In this document: positions 52,066 through 59,926 of the stretch, piece by piece
Layout: every line of letters begins with the position of its first letter
Position numbering within the stretch: position 1 is the first letter of the stretch
DNA from: Bryobacteraceae bacterium
Lineage (GTDB): Bacteria > Acidobacteriota > Terriglobia > Bryobacterales > Bryobacteraceae
Reading direction: 5' to 3'
NCBI GenBank assembly: GCA_030041495.1
Contig: JASHNT010000055.1
Location: 1 to 64,000, forward strand
DNA: 64,000 nt
Translations under genes and position numbers: made by a program
The notes under the pieces: model-generated
Databases searched by the model: none
Told to the model about the DNA's origin: nothing
The model's input: the letters and a program-made list of their open reading frames with translations, nothing else

Positions 52066-53232
52066 TTAGGCTGCCTCACTCCGCACAAACGAGACGCCGC
52101 GTGCCTCCGGCCCGAACCAGATGACGATCGACCCCACGATAAACACCCCGGCCGCAAGCCCGCCCATCGCCGCTGCGTATGTGAAGTGCTCGCCCAGCAA
52201 AGCCTCCACATAGGCGATACTCGAAGCGATCAGTACGCCAATCTGATATGCGAAGCCCGGGAAAAATCCGCGCACCTGAGGTGGTGAAAGTTCGTTGATG
52301 TGCGCGGGAATCACTCCCCAGGCTCCCTGCACCATAAACTGCATCAGAAACGCGCCCAGCATCACCAAAGCCCGGCTGGGAGCGAACACCCACAACGGAA
52401 TCACGCACACCGCCAGCAATGCCGCGGCGATCATCGAGATCCTCCGCCCGCGGCGGTCCGATATATATCCGATGATGAGTCCGCCCACGATCGCGCCCAG
52501 CATGGAGATTGCGGTGACTCCCGAAGTTGCTCCGACACTGTAGTGGAGCTGGCGCTGCAGATAGGTTGGGTACATGTCTTGCGTGCCATGCGAGATGCAG
52601 TTCATCATCGCCATCAGCAACACCAGATACAGAAACAGACGCAGGTTTCCGAAGATGGCTCCGCGGTATGTGGTCCAATCCGTCCGCGACTGATGCCAGG
52701 CCTGGGATTCCTCGACGCGCGTGCAGATCAGAACGGTGATCGCGGCGGGAATCACACCCACGAAAAACATCGCCCGCCAGCCCCAGCGCGGGAATACCGT
52801 GAACAGCGCGCCAGCCGCGAGCAAATACCCCACCGCGTAGCCCTGTTGCAATAATCCGGACGCGACGCCGCGCCACTTCGCCGGCACCGATTCGAGGACC
52901 AGGCTGGCCCCCACTCCCCAATTTCCTCCCATGCCGATTCCGTACAGCAAGCGCGTAAACAGGAAGACGGAGTAGGTGGGCGCGAGCCCCGAAAACACCT
53001 CCATCAGCGAATAGAATGCGATGTTGGCCATCAAAATGGGTCTGCGCCCGTAGCGGTCCGCGAGCAAACCGAAAATAAATGCGCCGATGGGCCGGGTGGC
53101 GAGCGTAGCGGTTGTGGTCAGGGCCAGCGCGGGGATGGATCGGCCGAAGTCCTTGGCCACCTCTGGTAACACTAGCGCGAGCACGAAGAAATCGAACGCG
53201 TCGAAGGTCCAGCCCAGAAATCCGGCGGCCAT
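52066..53232 (-). CDS. MFS transporter (metabolite:H+ symporter type)
   Basis: 388 residues with 12 predicted helices. Family marks: LGWTFDAFDFFVLALVLPEVAKDFG, the loop 2-3 signature GLLADRYGRRPILMANI, GIGMGGNWGVGASLVLES and a second GYISDRRGRRISM. These resemble the sialate/aromatic acid/carboxylate symporter group. The ATG at 53232 lacks a ribosome-binding site; a CTG at 53286 in the same frame has an ideal AAGGAGG nine bases upstream and would add 18 residues. Direct repeats AGTTTGTCCC lie just before that site. Confidence 0.85.
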   Translation of the reverse strand: MAAGFLGWTFDAFDFFVLALVLPEVAKDFGRSIPALALTTTATLATRPIGAFIFGLLADRYGRRPILMANIAFYSLMEVFSGLAPTYSVFLFTRLLYGIGMGGNWGVGASLVLESVPAKWRGVASGLLQQGYAVGYLLAAGALFTVFPRWGWRAMFFVGVIPAAITVLICTRVEESQAWHQSRTDWTTYRGAIFGNLRLFLYLVLLMAMMNCISHGTQDMYPTYLQRQLHYSVGATSGVTAISMLGAIVGGLIIGYISDRRGRRISMIAAALLAVCVIPLWVFAPSRALVMLGAFLMQFMVQGAWGVIPAHINELSPPQVRGFFPGFAYQIGVLIASSIAYVEALLGEHFTYAAAMGGLAAGVFIVGSIVIWFGPEARGVSFVRSEAA

Positions 53233-53302
53233 CGCGCTGCGCGCGGTCGCATTCGTGGCCGCTCGTGCCTGGACTCCGTGGGCCAGAACCTGTCCCCTCC
53301 TT

Positions 53303-53325
53303 GGGACAAACTACCGGGACAAACT
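53303..53325 (-). promoter_or_regulatory. Direct repeat AGTTTGTCCC upstream of the MFS gene (possible operator)
   Basis: Two exact copies of the 10-mer on the minus strand (53312-53303 and 53325-53316), 13 bases apart start to start, ending next to the AAGGAGG ribosome-binding site. Related copies occur at 51861-51898. A transcription factor site is likely; which regulator is unknown. Confidence 0.5.
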
Positions 53326-53372
53326 GCCAGTGTCGCACGGTTGGAGGCTGAGCGCCCTGGGAGAGGTGATGC

Positions 53373-54599
53373 TTAGCCGGCGGCTTCCGCGATCGGCCTG
53401 GATGCTTCGCCCAATCTGGCCGCGGAAACGTGCCGGCCCGATTCGATCCAGCTCTGCGCAGCGTCGCGCTCCTCACCCGGTCGATTCATCGCGAATGCCG
53501 CCACGGCTGCCGACGTGCGTAACCACCAGACGCTAAAACTGGAGCTGTGTAGATCGCCGCGATGGACCGTCTCTTCGGCATCTGCGGGGTCGCCCCAGAA
53601 TTCGTAAGAGAGGTCGAACACATCCGAGAAGAAGTAGGGGACGTGGCGGAAAGGGGCGCGCTTTGCCAGGATCGTCTCCGCGCAGTGCTGCGCCTGCGAA
53701 ACCGCGTTATCCCAATGCTCCACACGCCGGCGCTTTTTGAAAACGAGATCCGGGTAATTCGCGATGTCTCCCGCGGCGAAGATGCCGAGCTGGCTTGTCT
53801 CTAGATATTCGTTCACGATCACGCCATCGCCAAGCTCGATGCCGCTACCCGAGAAGATCTCGTTGGCCGGCCGTGCTCCCACTCCCGCCACAACCATCTG
53901 GCAGGTGACGGAGGAGCCATCGGCCAGCGCAACGGAGTTGACGGCCGAGTCGCCGCGCAGCTCCGCGACGGTGGCGGACTTGATGAAGCGGATTCCGCGA
54001 GCCGTGTAGTAGTCCTCGAAGAACTGTGACATCCGCGGCGTGAAGAATCGCTTCCAGATGCGATCTTCGTTAAGAATTATGGTCACGGCAAGGCCCTTTT
54101 GCCCGAGTATCGCGGCCACTTCCATTCCGATGAATCCGCCCCCGATAACCGCCGCTTGCTTTGCCCGCGCCGCACAATCGCGGATGCGTGCGGAATCGGC
54201 GAGCGAGCGCAAGTACAGCACATTGGCCAGCTTCGCGCCGGGCAAGTCCAAATGCCGCGCGTTCGCGCCGGTGGCGAGAATCAGTTTCTCGAACGCGAAC
54301 TCCTCGCCCGAGTTCAAGCGCAGCCTGCGGTGCTCGGAGTCCAGCCCCGTGATCGCAGTGCCCAACCGCACTTCGATACCGTGCTCGCGATAAAAATCGT
54401 CCGGGTTGATGCGGATGCTCTCGACTGTATCTTTGCCCGCAAGGAATCCTTTCGAGAGCGGCGGGCGCTCATAGGGGACCGAGGTGTCCGCGGAAAGAAT
54501 CGCAAGTTCGCCCGGCTTCAGCCCGAGCTCGACCATCCGTTTCGCGGCGTAACCGGCAACCATGCCGCCGCCTGCGACCGCGATTTTCGCTCCCCTCAT
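53373..54599 (-). CDS. FAD/NAD(P)-dependent oxidoreductase (ferredoxin reductase-like)
   Basis: 408 residues. FAD-binding site IAVAGGGMVAGYAAKRMVE, active region SVPYERPPLSKGFLAG, NAD(P)-binding QAAVIGGGFIGMEVAAILGQ and the second FAD motif LGIFAAGDIANYPD. Sequence order fits the rubredoxin/rhodocoxin/putidaredoxin reductase family (Pyr_redox_2 plus reductase C domain, SVWWLRTSAAVAAFAMNR). It would pass electrons from NAD(P)H to a ferredoxin or similar acceptor. The stop of the upstream gene overlaps its start by four bases. Confidence 0.9.
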   Translation of the reverse strand: MRGAKIAVAGGGMVAGYAAKRMVELGLKPGELAILSADTSVPYERPPLSKGFLAGKDTVESIRINPDDFYREHGIEVRLGTAITGLDSEHRRLRLNSGEEFAFEKLILATGANARHLDLPGAKLANVLYLRSLADSARIRDCAARAKQAAVIGGGFIGMEVAAILGQKGLAVTIILNEDRIWKRFFTPRMSQFFEDYYTARGIRFIKSATVAELRGDSAVNSVALADGSSVTCQMVVAGVGARPANEIFSGSGIELGDGVIVNEYLETSQLGIFAAGDIANYPDLVFKKRRRVEHWDNAVSQAQHCAETILAKRAPFRHVPYFFSDVFDLSYEFWGDPADAEETVHRGDLHSSSFSVWWLRTSAAVAAFAMNRPGEERDAAQSWIESGRHVSAARLGEASRPIAEAAG

Positions 54600-54958
54600 C
54601 GAGCCCCCGGCGATAGGATGCGGATGTGTTTTTCCAGCATCTGGCGGCGCACAACGGCTCCGTCGACATTGCCGTCGGAATCGACTCCCACGCCTTCCCC
54701 GCCGCTGTGTTCGGTGGTGGTCGATTCGATGTCTTGGATGAAATACTTGACCGATCCATCCTTGGCCCTAGCGATGCGGATGCCCTTCTTCCAACCCGCT
54801 GTCACGGCGGCCCATTTCGCGGTGCCTGCGGGAAGCTCACGCCAATCGCGCACGGTGCGAAAGGGATTGGGAAGGTCATTAATCGGCTGGCTGAAAGATT
54901 GCGCTAACGCGGCCGCGGCCAGGCAACAGAACGACGTAAGCATTCCGCAACGTTGCAT
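54596..54958 (-). CDS. Shortened NHL-propeller-type secreted protein (internal deletion likely)
   Basis: 120 residues from the ATG at 54958 (the frame extends ten codons further); signal peptide to about residue 20. The start of the mature part (INDLPNPFRTVRDWRELPAGTAKW) matches the N-terminus I know from secreted acidobacterial NHL-repeat proteins of about 300-350 residues. The end (GWKKGIRIARAKDGSVKYFIQDIE, EGVGVDSDGNVDGAVV) matches their C-terminus, while the propeller between is absent. The frame is intact, so this is either a decayed gene with an in-frame deletion or a small protein in its own right. Its stop overlaps the oxidoreductase start. Confidence 0.6.
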   Translation of the reverse strand: MQRCGMLTSFCCLAAAALAQSFSQPINDLPNPFRTVRDWRELPAGTAKWAAVTAGWKKGIRIARAKDGSVKYFIQDIESTTTEHSGGEGVGVDSDGNVDGAVVRRQMLEKHIRILSPGAR

Positions 54959-55034
54959 GGGACCTCCCGTGCCCAGCCGCCGCGTCAAGCGCGGGTGTCG
55001 AGCGCCATCAGACTAGCGCTAGCATAACACCAAG

Positions 55035-56408
55035 GTGCCAGAGGAGCTTCCCCTATTCGACGTCGTGGTGATCGGCGGCGGCAATGCCGGCATGTCCGCG
55101 GCGCTTACGGCCAGCGAAGCCGGGGTGCGCGTACTGGTGCTAGAAAGTGCGGCACCTGGGATGCGCGGCGGCAACAGCCGGCACACGCGCAACATGCGCC
55201 GCATCAGCCAGGCGTATCCGGAAGCCGAGTATCTCGCGGATCTGCTAAAAGTGACCGGAGGTAAGACCGACGAGCAACTGGCTCGCATCGCCATCCGTGA
55301 ATCGTTTCCGGCTCACGCTTGGATGCAGGCCCACGGAGTGCGATTTCAGCCCGCGCTCGGCGGCACTCTGCATCTCGATCGCACTAATGCGTTCTTTCTC
55401 GGCGGAGGCAAGGCGGTACTGAATGGTTACTACGCCGCGGCTGAACGGCGCGGCATTCGAATCCTTTACAACGCTGAGGTCACGGCATTGAATATTTCGC
55501 GCGGCGTTTTCGAAAGCGGGACCGCGATCCAGAATGGCGAGCCGCTAAACTTTCGCGCGAAGGCTCTCGTGGCGGCGGCGGGAGGATTCGAAGCGAATCT
55601 GGAGTGGCTGGAAGAAGCCTGGGGCGAAGCGGCGCGCAATTTTCTGGTGCGTGGGACGCCGCATAACCAAGGCAAAATTCTCAAGGCTCTGCTGGAAAAC
55701 GGGGCGGAGTCCGCGGGCGACCCTCGCCAGTGCCACGCCATCGCCATCGACGCTCGCTCGCCCAAATTCGACGGCGGCATCGTCACCCGGCTGGATTCGC
55801 TTCCACTCGGGATCGTTGTCAATCGGAACGGGCAGCGCTTCGATGACGAGGGCGCGGATTTGTGGCCCAAGCGTTACGCGGTGTGGGGACGCTTGATCGC
55901 GATGCAGCCGGGGCAAATTGCGTATTCGATCTTCGATTCCAAGGTGCGCGGTCTATTCATGCCCTCGGTGTTTCCGCCAGTCTGCGCCAACACCATCGCT
56001 GAGCTTGCCGCGAAACTCGAATTGCCAGTGGAGGAAACGGAATGCACGGTGAAACGGTTCAACCAGGCCGTGATTGGCGGGGGCTTCGATCACTTCCGGC
56101 TCGATGGCTGCGGCACGCAGAGCCTTGATCCACCGAAGTCGAATTGGGCGCAGCGCATTGATGCCCCGCCGTTCTTCGCGTATCCGTTGCGTCCCGGAAT
56201 CACGTTCACGTATTTGGGAGTCCGTGTGGCGGAATCCGCTGCGGTGCGCATGCGGGATGGGGCCGCCAGCCCCAACGTCTTCGCGGCTGGCGAAATCATG
56301 GCGGGAAACATCCTTGGGGAAGGATATCTCGCTGGAATCGGAATGACTATCGGCGCAGTTTTCGGCCGGATTGCGGGAAGGGAAGCCGCACGTGCCACAC
56401 AACACTGA
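55035..56408 (+). CDS. tcuA: FAD-dependent tricarballylate dehydrogenase TcuA
   Basis: 457 residues from a GTG. FAD-binding VVVIGGGNAGMSAALTASEAGVRVLVLE; the TcuA-type segment MRGGNSRHTRNMR; substrate-side residues in AWMQAHGVRFQPALGG; FAD_binding_2 domain end TFTYLGVRVAESAAVRM and FAAGEIMAGNILGEGYLAGIG. Oxidises tricarballylate to cis-aconitate. Related fumarate reductase/succinate dehydrogenase flavoproteins share the fold, but the pairing with tcuB supports the assignment. It overlaps tcuB by 17 bases. Confidence 0.88.
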   Translation: MPEELPLFDVVVIGGGNAGMSAALTASEAGVRVLVLESAAPGMRGGNSRHTRNMRRISQAYPEAEYLADLLKVTGGKTDEQLARIAIRESFPAHAWMQAHGVRFQPALGGTLHLDRTNAFFLGGGKAVLNGYYAAAERRGIRILYNAEVTALNISRGVFESGTAIQNGEPLNFRAKALVAAAGGFEANLEWLEEAWGEAARNFLVRGTPHNQGKILKALLENGAESAGDPRQCHAIAIDARSPKFDGGIVTRLDSLPLGIVVNRNGQRFDDEGADLWPKRYAVWGRLIAMQPGQIAYSIFDSKVRGLFMPSVFPPVCANTIAELAAKLELPVEETECTVKRFNQAVIGGGFDHFRLDGCGTQSLDPPKSNWAQRIDAPPFFAYPLRPGITFTYLGVRVAESAAVRMRDGAASPNVFAAGEIMAGNILGEGYLAGIGMTIGAVFGRIAGREAARATQH

Positions 56409-57417
56409 TCCGCAGCGAGTTCTGGCGATTTGCAACGCCTGCCGGTATTGCGAAGGCTATTGCGCGGTGTTCCCGGCGATGGAGCGCCGCACGGCCTTCG
56501 CTCCGTCCGACGTGGCGTACTTCGCGAATCTGTGCCACAACTGCGGCGAATGTTACTACGCCTGCCCCTACACGCCGCCTCACGAATTCGCTGTAAACGT
56601 GCCGAAACTCTTAGCCGAACTGCGGGCCCAGTCGTATCGCGAGTGCGCCCGGCCGCGTTGGTACGGCGCGGGCGTAGCGCTCCCGGCGTTGGCTCTGTGC
56701 CTGGTGATCTTTCTCGCCGGCACCCACGAGAACGCGCCCGCCGCCGGCCAATTCTACAGCGTAATTTCGCATTCGACTATGGTCGCGATTTTCGGTGCGG
56801 CAACGATTTTCGTTGCGATCGCGCTGGGCGCGAGCCTGATGCGGTTTGCCAAAGGCCCGGGTGCCTCAATGGATTCGAAAGCATTCGCGCAGGCATTGCG
56901 CGACGCTGCGTCGCTACGCTATCTGTCCGGCGGCGACAGCGCCTCCTCGGCTCGCCGCTGGTTTCACCATTTCACGTTCTACGGCTTTCTACTCTGTTTC
57001 GCGTCGACCACTTCTGCGGCGATCGACCATTATCTGCTCGGCTTAAGAGCGCCCTATCCATTCTTAAGCGCACCGGTGCTACTGGGAACGCTGGGCGGAA
57101 TCGGGTTGTTGGCCGGACCGGCGGGGCTGTTCTTCCTCAAGCGCCATCGCGATCCCTTGATTGTCGATTCGCATCAACATCGCGCGGATGCTTTTTTCTT
57201 GGCGATTCTGTTCCTGACCAGTCTAACGGGCCTGCTCTTGCTGATCCTGCGGAACTGGACCGCTATGAACGTGCTGCTGCGCCTGCATCTCGCCGTAGTG
57301 CTGGCGCTTTTCCTCACCATGCCTTATGGGAAATTCGTGCACGGCTTCTATCGCTTCGCAGCGTTGGTCCGCTACGCTTTCGAAGCCGCCAGCTCCGCGG
57401 GCCGCAAGGCTGTCTGA
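56392..57417 (+). CDS. tcuB: TcuB-like iron-sulfur membrane protein (tricarballylate utilisation)
   Basis: 341 residues from the GTG at 56392, with GGGAAGGGAAG upstream; a TTG 21 bases earlier is less likely. Two cysteine clusters at the N-terminus (CNACRYCEGYC and CHNCGECYYACPY) bind [4Fe-4S] clusters. Six or so membrane helices follow with several His candidates for heme (RRWFHHFTFYGFLL, RLHLAVVLALF, YGKFVHGFYRF). In Salmonella TcuB re-oxidises the TcuA flavin. Its last 46 bases overlap the convergent tcuC gene. Confidence 0.9.
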   Translation: MPHNTDPQRVLAICNACRYCEGYCAVFPAMERRTAFAPSDVAYFANLCHNCGECYYACPYTPPHEFAVNVPKLLAELRAQSYRECARPRWYGAGVALPALALCLVIFLAGTHENAPAAGQFYSVISHSTMVAIFGAATIFVAIALGASLMRFAKGPGASMDSKAFAQALRDAASLRYLSGGDSASSARRWFHHFTFYGFLLCFASTTSAAIDHYLLGLRAPYPFLSAPVLLGTLGGIGLLAGPAGLFFLKRHRDPLIVDSHQHRADAFFLAILFLTSLTGLLLLILRNWTAMNVLLRLHLAVVLALFLTMPYGKFVHGFYRFAALVRYAFEAASSAGRKAV

Positions 57418-58661
57418 GACGAAAGCAGCAGCGTCGCCGCCAGCCCCATCACCGCCGCAAACGACAGCCAGACCCCCGGCATCGCCCGATTTCCAGTCAC
57501 GTGAATCAACCAAGTCGAAACGGTCGGCGTGAAGCCGCCGAAGACTCCCGTCGCCAGGCTGTAGGCAAGCGAGAATCCAGAGGCACGCACAGCGGCGGGC
57601 ATGATCTCGGTCAGGTACACCACCATCGCGCCGTTGTAGCTTCCGAAGATCGCGGAAAACCACAGCGCCACCGCCAGCAGCCGCGCGAAAGACGGTCCGG
57701 CAGCAAGCCATGCCAACGCAGGATAGGCCGTCACCAGCGCGGCAACGGATGCCGTTATCAGTGGAAGCCGCCGTCCCACCCGATCCGACACAGCACCCAT
57801 CACCGGCAGCAGCGCCAGATTCGACACGCCGACGCACAGAGTCACCAGCATGCTCTCACGAGTCGAAAGATGCAAAATCGTTGTGCCGAAGGTCGGCATG
57901 TAAGCCGTGATCAAATAGAACGTCACCGTGGTGGTAGTGGAGAGCATCATCCCCAGGATCACGGTCCGCCAGTTCGCCGCCAGCGTCCGCCAGATCTCGC
58001 TGGTTGGGTGACGCTGCTTGCGCGCGCGAAATTCGTCGGTTTCCGCGAGGGATCGCCGCAACATCAGGAGCAAGGGCACCAGCATCGATCCGGCCAATAT
58101 CGGAACGCGCCAGCCCCAGTCGAGCATTTGCTCCGGCGGCAACCAATGCGTTAGCGCCAAGCCGAAGAGCGCGGCGAAGATCACCGCGGCCTGCTGGCTG
58201 CCCGATTGCCACGCAACGTAAAACCCCTTGCGCCCGGGCGTCGCGATCTCCGCCAGGTACACGCTGACACCGCCGATTTCGACTCCCGCAGACAGTCCTT
58301 GCACCAACCTCGCCAACACGACGAATAGCGGAGCCAACAGGCCCAGAGTGCGATAGCCAGGCAAGCAGCCCGTCGCCAATGTTCCCACAGCCATCAGCGC
58401 CAGAGTGAGCAGCAGCCCTTTGCGCCGCCCGTGCCGGTCCATGTAAGCTCCCAGCAGAACCGCGCCTAGAGGCCGCATCAGGTATCCAGATCCGAAGGTC
58501 GCCAGCGCCAGCATTAGCGAGGCGTAGGCGCTCTGGCTCGGGAAGAACGCACGCGCAATTCCCGTCGCGTAGTAGCCGAACACCATGAAGTCGTACATCT
58601 CCAGGAAATTGCCGGCGGAGACGCGGATCACGTGTCCAGCTTGGCTGCGGCGCGATGGCAC
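57372..58661 (-). CDS. tcuC: TcuC-like MFS transporter (citrate/tricarballylate:H+ symporter)
   Basis: 429 residues from the GTG at 58661; the open frame upstream has no transporter sequence. The MHS/citrate-proton symporter pattern is clear: RVSAGNFLEMYDFMVFGYYATGIARAFFPS, MRPLGAVLLGAYMDRHGRRKGLL, RLVQGLSAGVEIGGVSVYLAEI, VSDRVGRRLPLITA. Loads tricarballylate or citrate. Unlike the tcuABC order of Salmonella, it is on the opposite strand and overlaps the end of tcuB by 46 bases. Confidence 0.88.
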   Translation of the reverse strand: MPSRRSQAGHVIRVSAGNFLEMYDFMVFGYYATGIARAFFPSQSAYASLMLALATFGSGYLMRPLGAVLLGAYMDRHGRRKGLLLTLALMAVGTLATGCLPGYRTLGLLAPLFVVLARLVQGLSAGVEIGGVSVYLAEIATPGRKGFYVAWQSGSQQAAVIFAALFGLALTHWLPPEQMLDWGWRVPILAGSMLVPLLLMLRRSLAETDEFRARKQRHPTSEIWRTLAANWRTVILGMMLSTTTTVTFYLITAYMPTFGTTILHLSTRESMLVTLCVGVSNLALLPVMGAVSDRVGRRLPLITASVAALVTAYPALAWLAAGPSFARLLAVALWFSAIFGSYNGAMVVYLTEIMPAAVRASGFSLAYSLATGVFGGFTPTVSTWLIHVTGNRAMPGVWLSFAAVMGLAATLLLSSQTALRPAELAASKA

Positions 58662-58720
58662 GTTTGCTAGTGTAGCGGGTCCCGAATGCAAGTCGCCGCG
58701 CGAGCGGCTATCGAGAGCTG

Positions 58721-59908
58721 CTACCGGGGAAGACCGGCGATTTGATCCAGAATCAGTTTCAGGTTTTCGCTGCGCTTCTCGGTGGTGTAGCGCGCCAGCA
58801 CGTCGGCGCGAGCCGCTTTCCCCATCCGCACGCGCAGCTCCGGTTCCAGAACCAGCCGCTCCAGCGCGTCGTACCATTGATCGTCGTTGGCGCACAAGAA
58901 GCCGGTTTGGCCATGCGTGATGCCCACGCGGAACGGAGCGATATCGGAGGCCGCGGTGGGGATTTCCATCAGTGCGGGCTCAAAATACTTGAGCTCGCTC
59001 TTGGACTCCGTGAAGAGATTGTTCAGTTCCAATGGAGCCAGGTTGATATCGACCATCCCATAACATAGGGGCACTTGATACCACGGCACCGGAGGCACGG
59101 CCTCGACTTGTGCTGCCAGGTCCTTCACTTCAGCGGGAATATCGACGTGCCCCACGGCCATCAAGCGCACGTGCGGATAACGCTGCAGCAGGCGGCGCAG
59201 GGGCCGCACGCACTCAGCGAAATCGTCTTTGTGGGTTTTGCTGCCGCTGACGTAAGCGATCCGGATCAAGTCCGATTTCGGCCGCACGTAAGTTGAGCGG
59301 ATGGTTTCCACCAGCTCCATGAACTTGCGGCTGGCGGCGTTGCGATGCAGATAGACTGGCTTTTCCGGGAACAATTCTTTGATGCAGTCGCGCAGACGCT
59401 CCGTGCTGACAATGGCAGCCTCGGAAAGATCGAGCGCTCTATAGTTGCGATGCGTAAAATTGCGGTAGTTGCGCAGCTCCTGCGGATTGTAATAGCGAGT
59501 GACGGGGCTGAGGCGGCCGGGACGCTCGTCGAAGACCAGGTCATCAGTGTCGTAGACCACAGGCTTCTTGAGTTGCTTGGCGCGCTTGATGAAAGCTTCC
59601 ACGTGCGAGGAATTCTGCACGCGATGCAGCAGGAACATTTCGTAGCGCCACAGGTCGCGTTCCCAATTCGCCTGTTCCGACACGATTGAATCGGCGGTCA
59701 AGCCCAGGTATTCGAATTCTTCCAGCTTGTTTGAGCAGCGATAGCGCTGCGCGTCACCGGGGCTGCCGCTGACCATCAGTACGAATTTTTCGGGACGAAC
59801 GCCGGCCGGAGGCTCAAGCGGCACGTCCGTTTTGGGCGGAGGCAGGAACTCTGTCATCGCCGCGGGGCGGGACTTTTGATGTACGTGCAGCGAATCGTCC
59901 GGAACCAT
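58721..59908 (-). CDS. Glycosyltransferase (GT4-like, CgeB/Rossmann type)
   Basis: 395 residues; the start is uncertain (ATG at 59908, or ATG at 59857, neither with a good ribosome-binding site). GT-B fold signs: FVLMVSGSPGDAQRYRC, KPVVYDTDDLVFDE, EAAIVSTERLRDCI, IRIAYVSGSKTHKDDF and the donor-site region SELKYFEPALMEIPTAASDIAPFRVGITHGQTGFL with the conserved Glu. The DTDD segment recalls GTs acting on surface polysaccharides. It follows the epimerase gene by 18 bases. Confidence 0.82.
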   Translation of the reverse strand: MVPDDSLHVHQKSRPAAMTEFLPPPKTDVPLEPPAGVRPEKFVLMVSGSPGDAQRYRCSNKLEEFEYLGLTADSIVSEQANWERDLWRYEMFLLHRVQNSSHVEAFIKRAKQLKKPVVYDTDDLVFDERPGRLSPVTRYYNPQELRNYRNFTHRNYRALDLSEAAIVSTERLRDCIKELFPEKPVYLHRNAASRKFMELVETIRSTYVRPKSDLIRIAYVSGSKTHKDDFAECVRPLRRLLQRYPHVRLMAVGHVDIPAEVKDLAAQVEAVPPVPWYQVPLCYGMVDINLAPLELNNLFTESKSELKYFEPALMEIPTAASDIAPFRVGITHGQTGFLCANDDQWYDALERLVLEPELRVRMGKAARADVLARYTTEKRSENLKLILDQIAGLPR

Positions 59909-59926
59909 ACGAAAATGTGCGCCGCC

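Noticed and set aside
52076-53476. 466-codon minus-strand frame overlapping the MFS gene
   Set aside because: It is the shifted frame of the MFS transporter; the transporter frame has 12 helices and family motifs.
56430-58154. 574-codon plus-strand frame across the end of tcuB and tcuC
   Set aside because: Arg/Pro/Ser-rich with no recognisable fold; both real genes on either strand are well supported.
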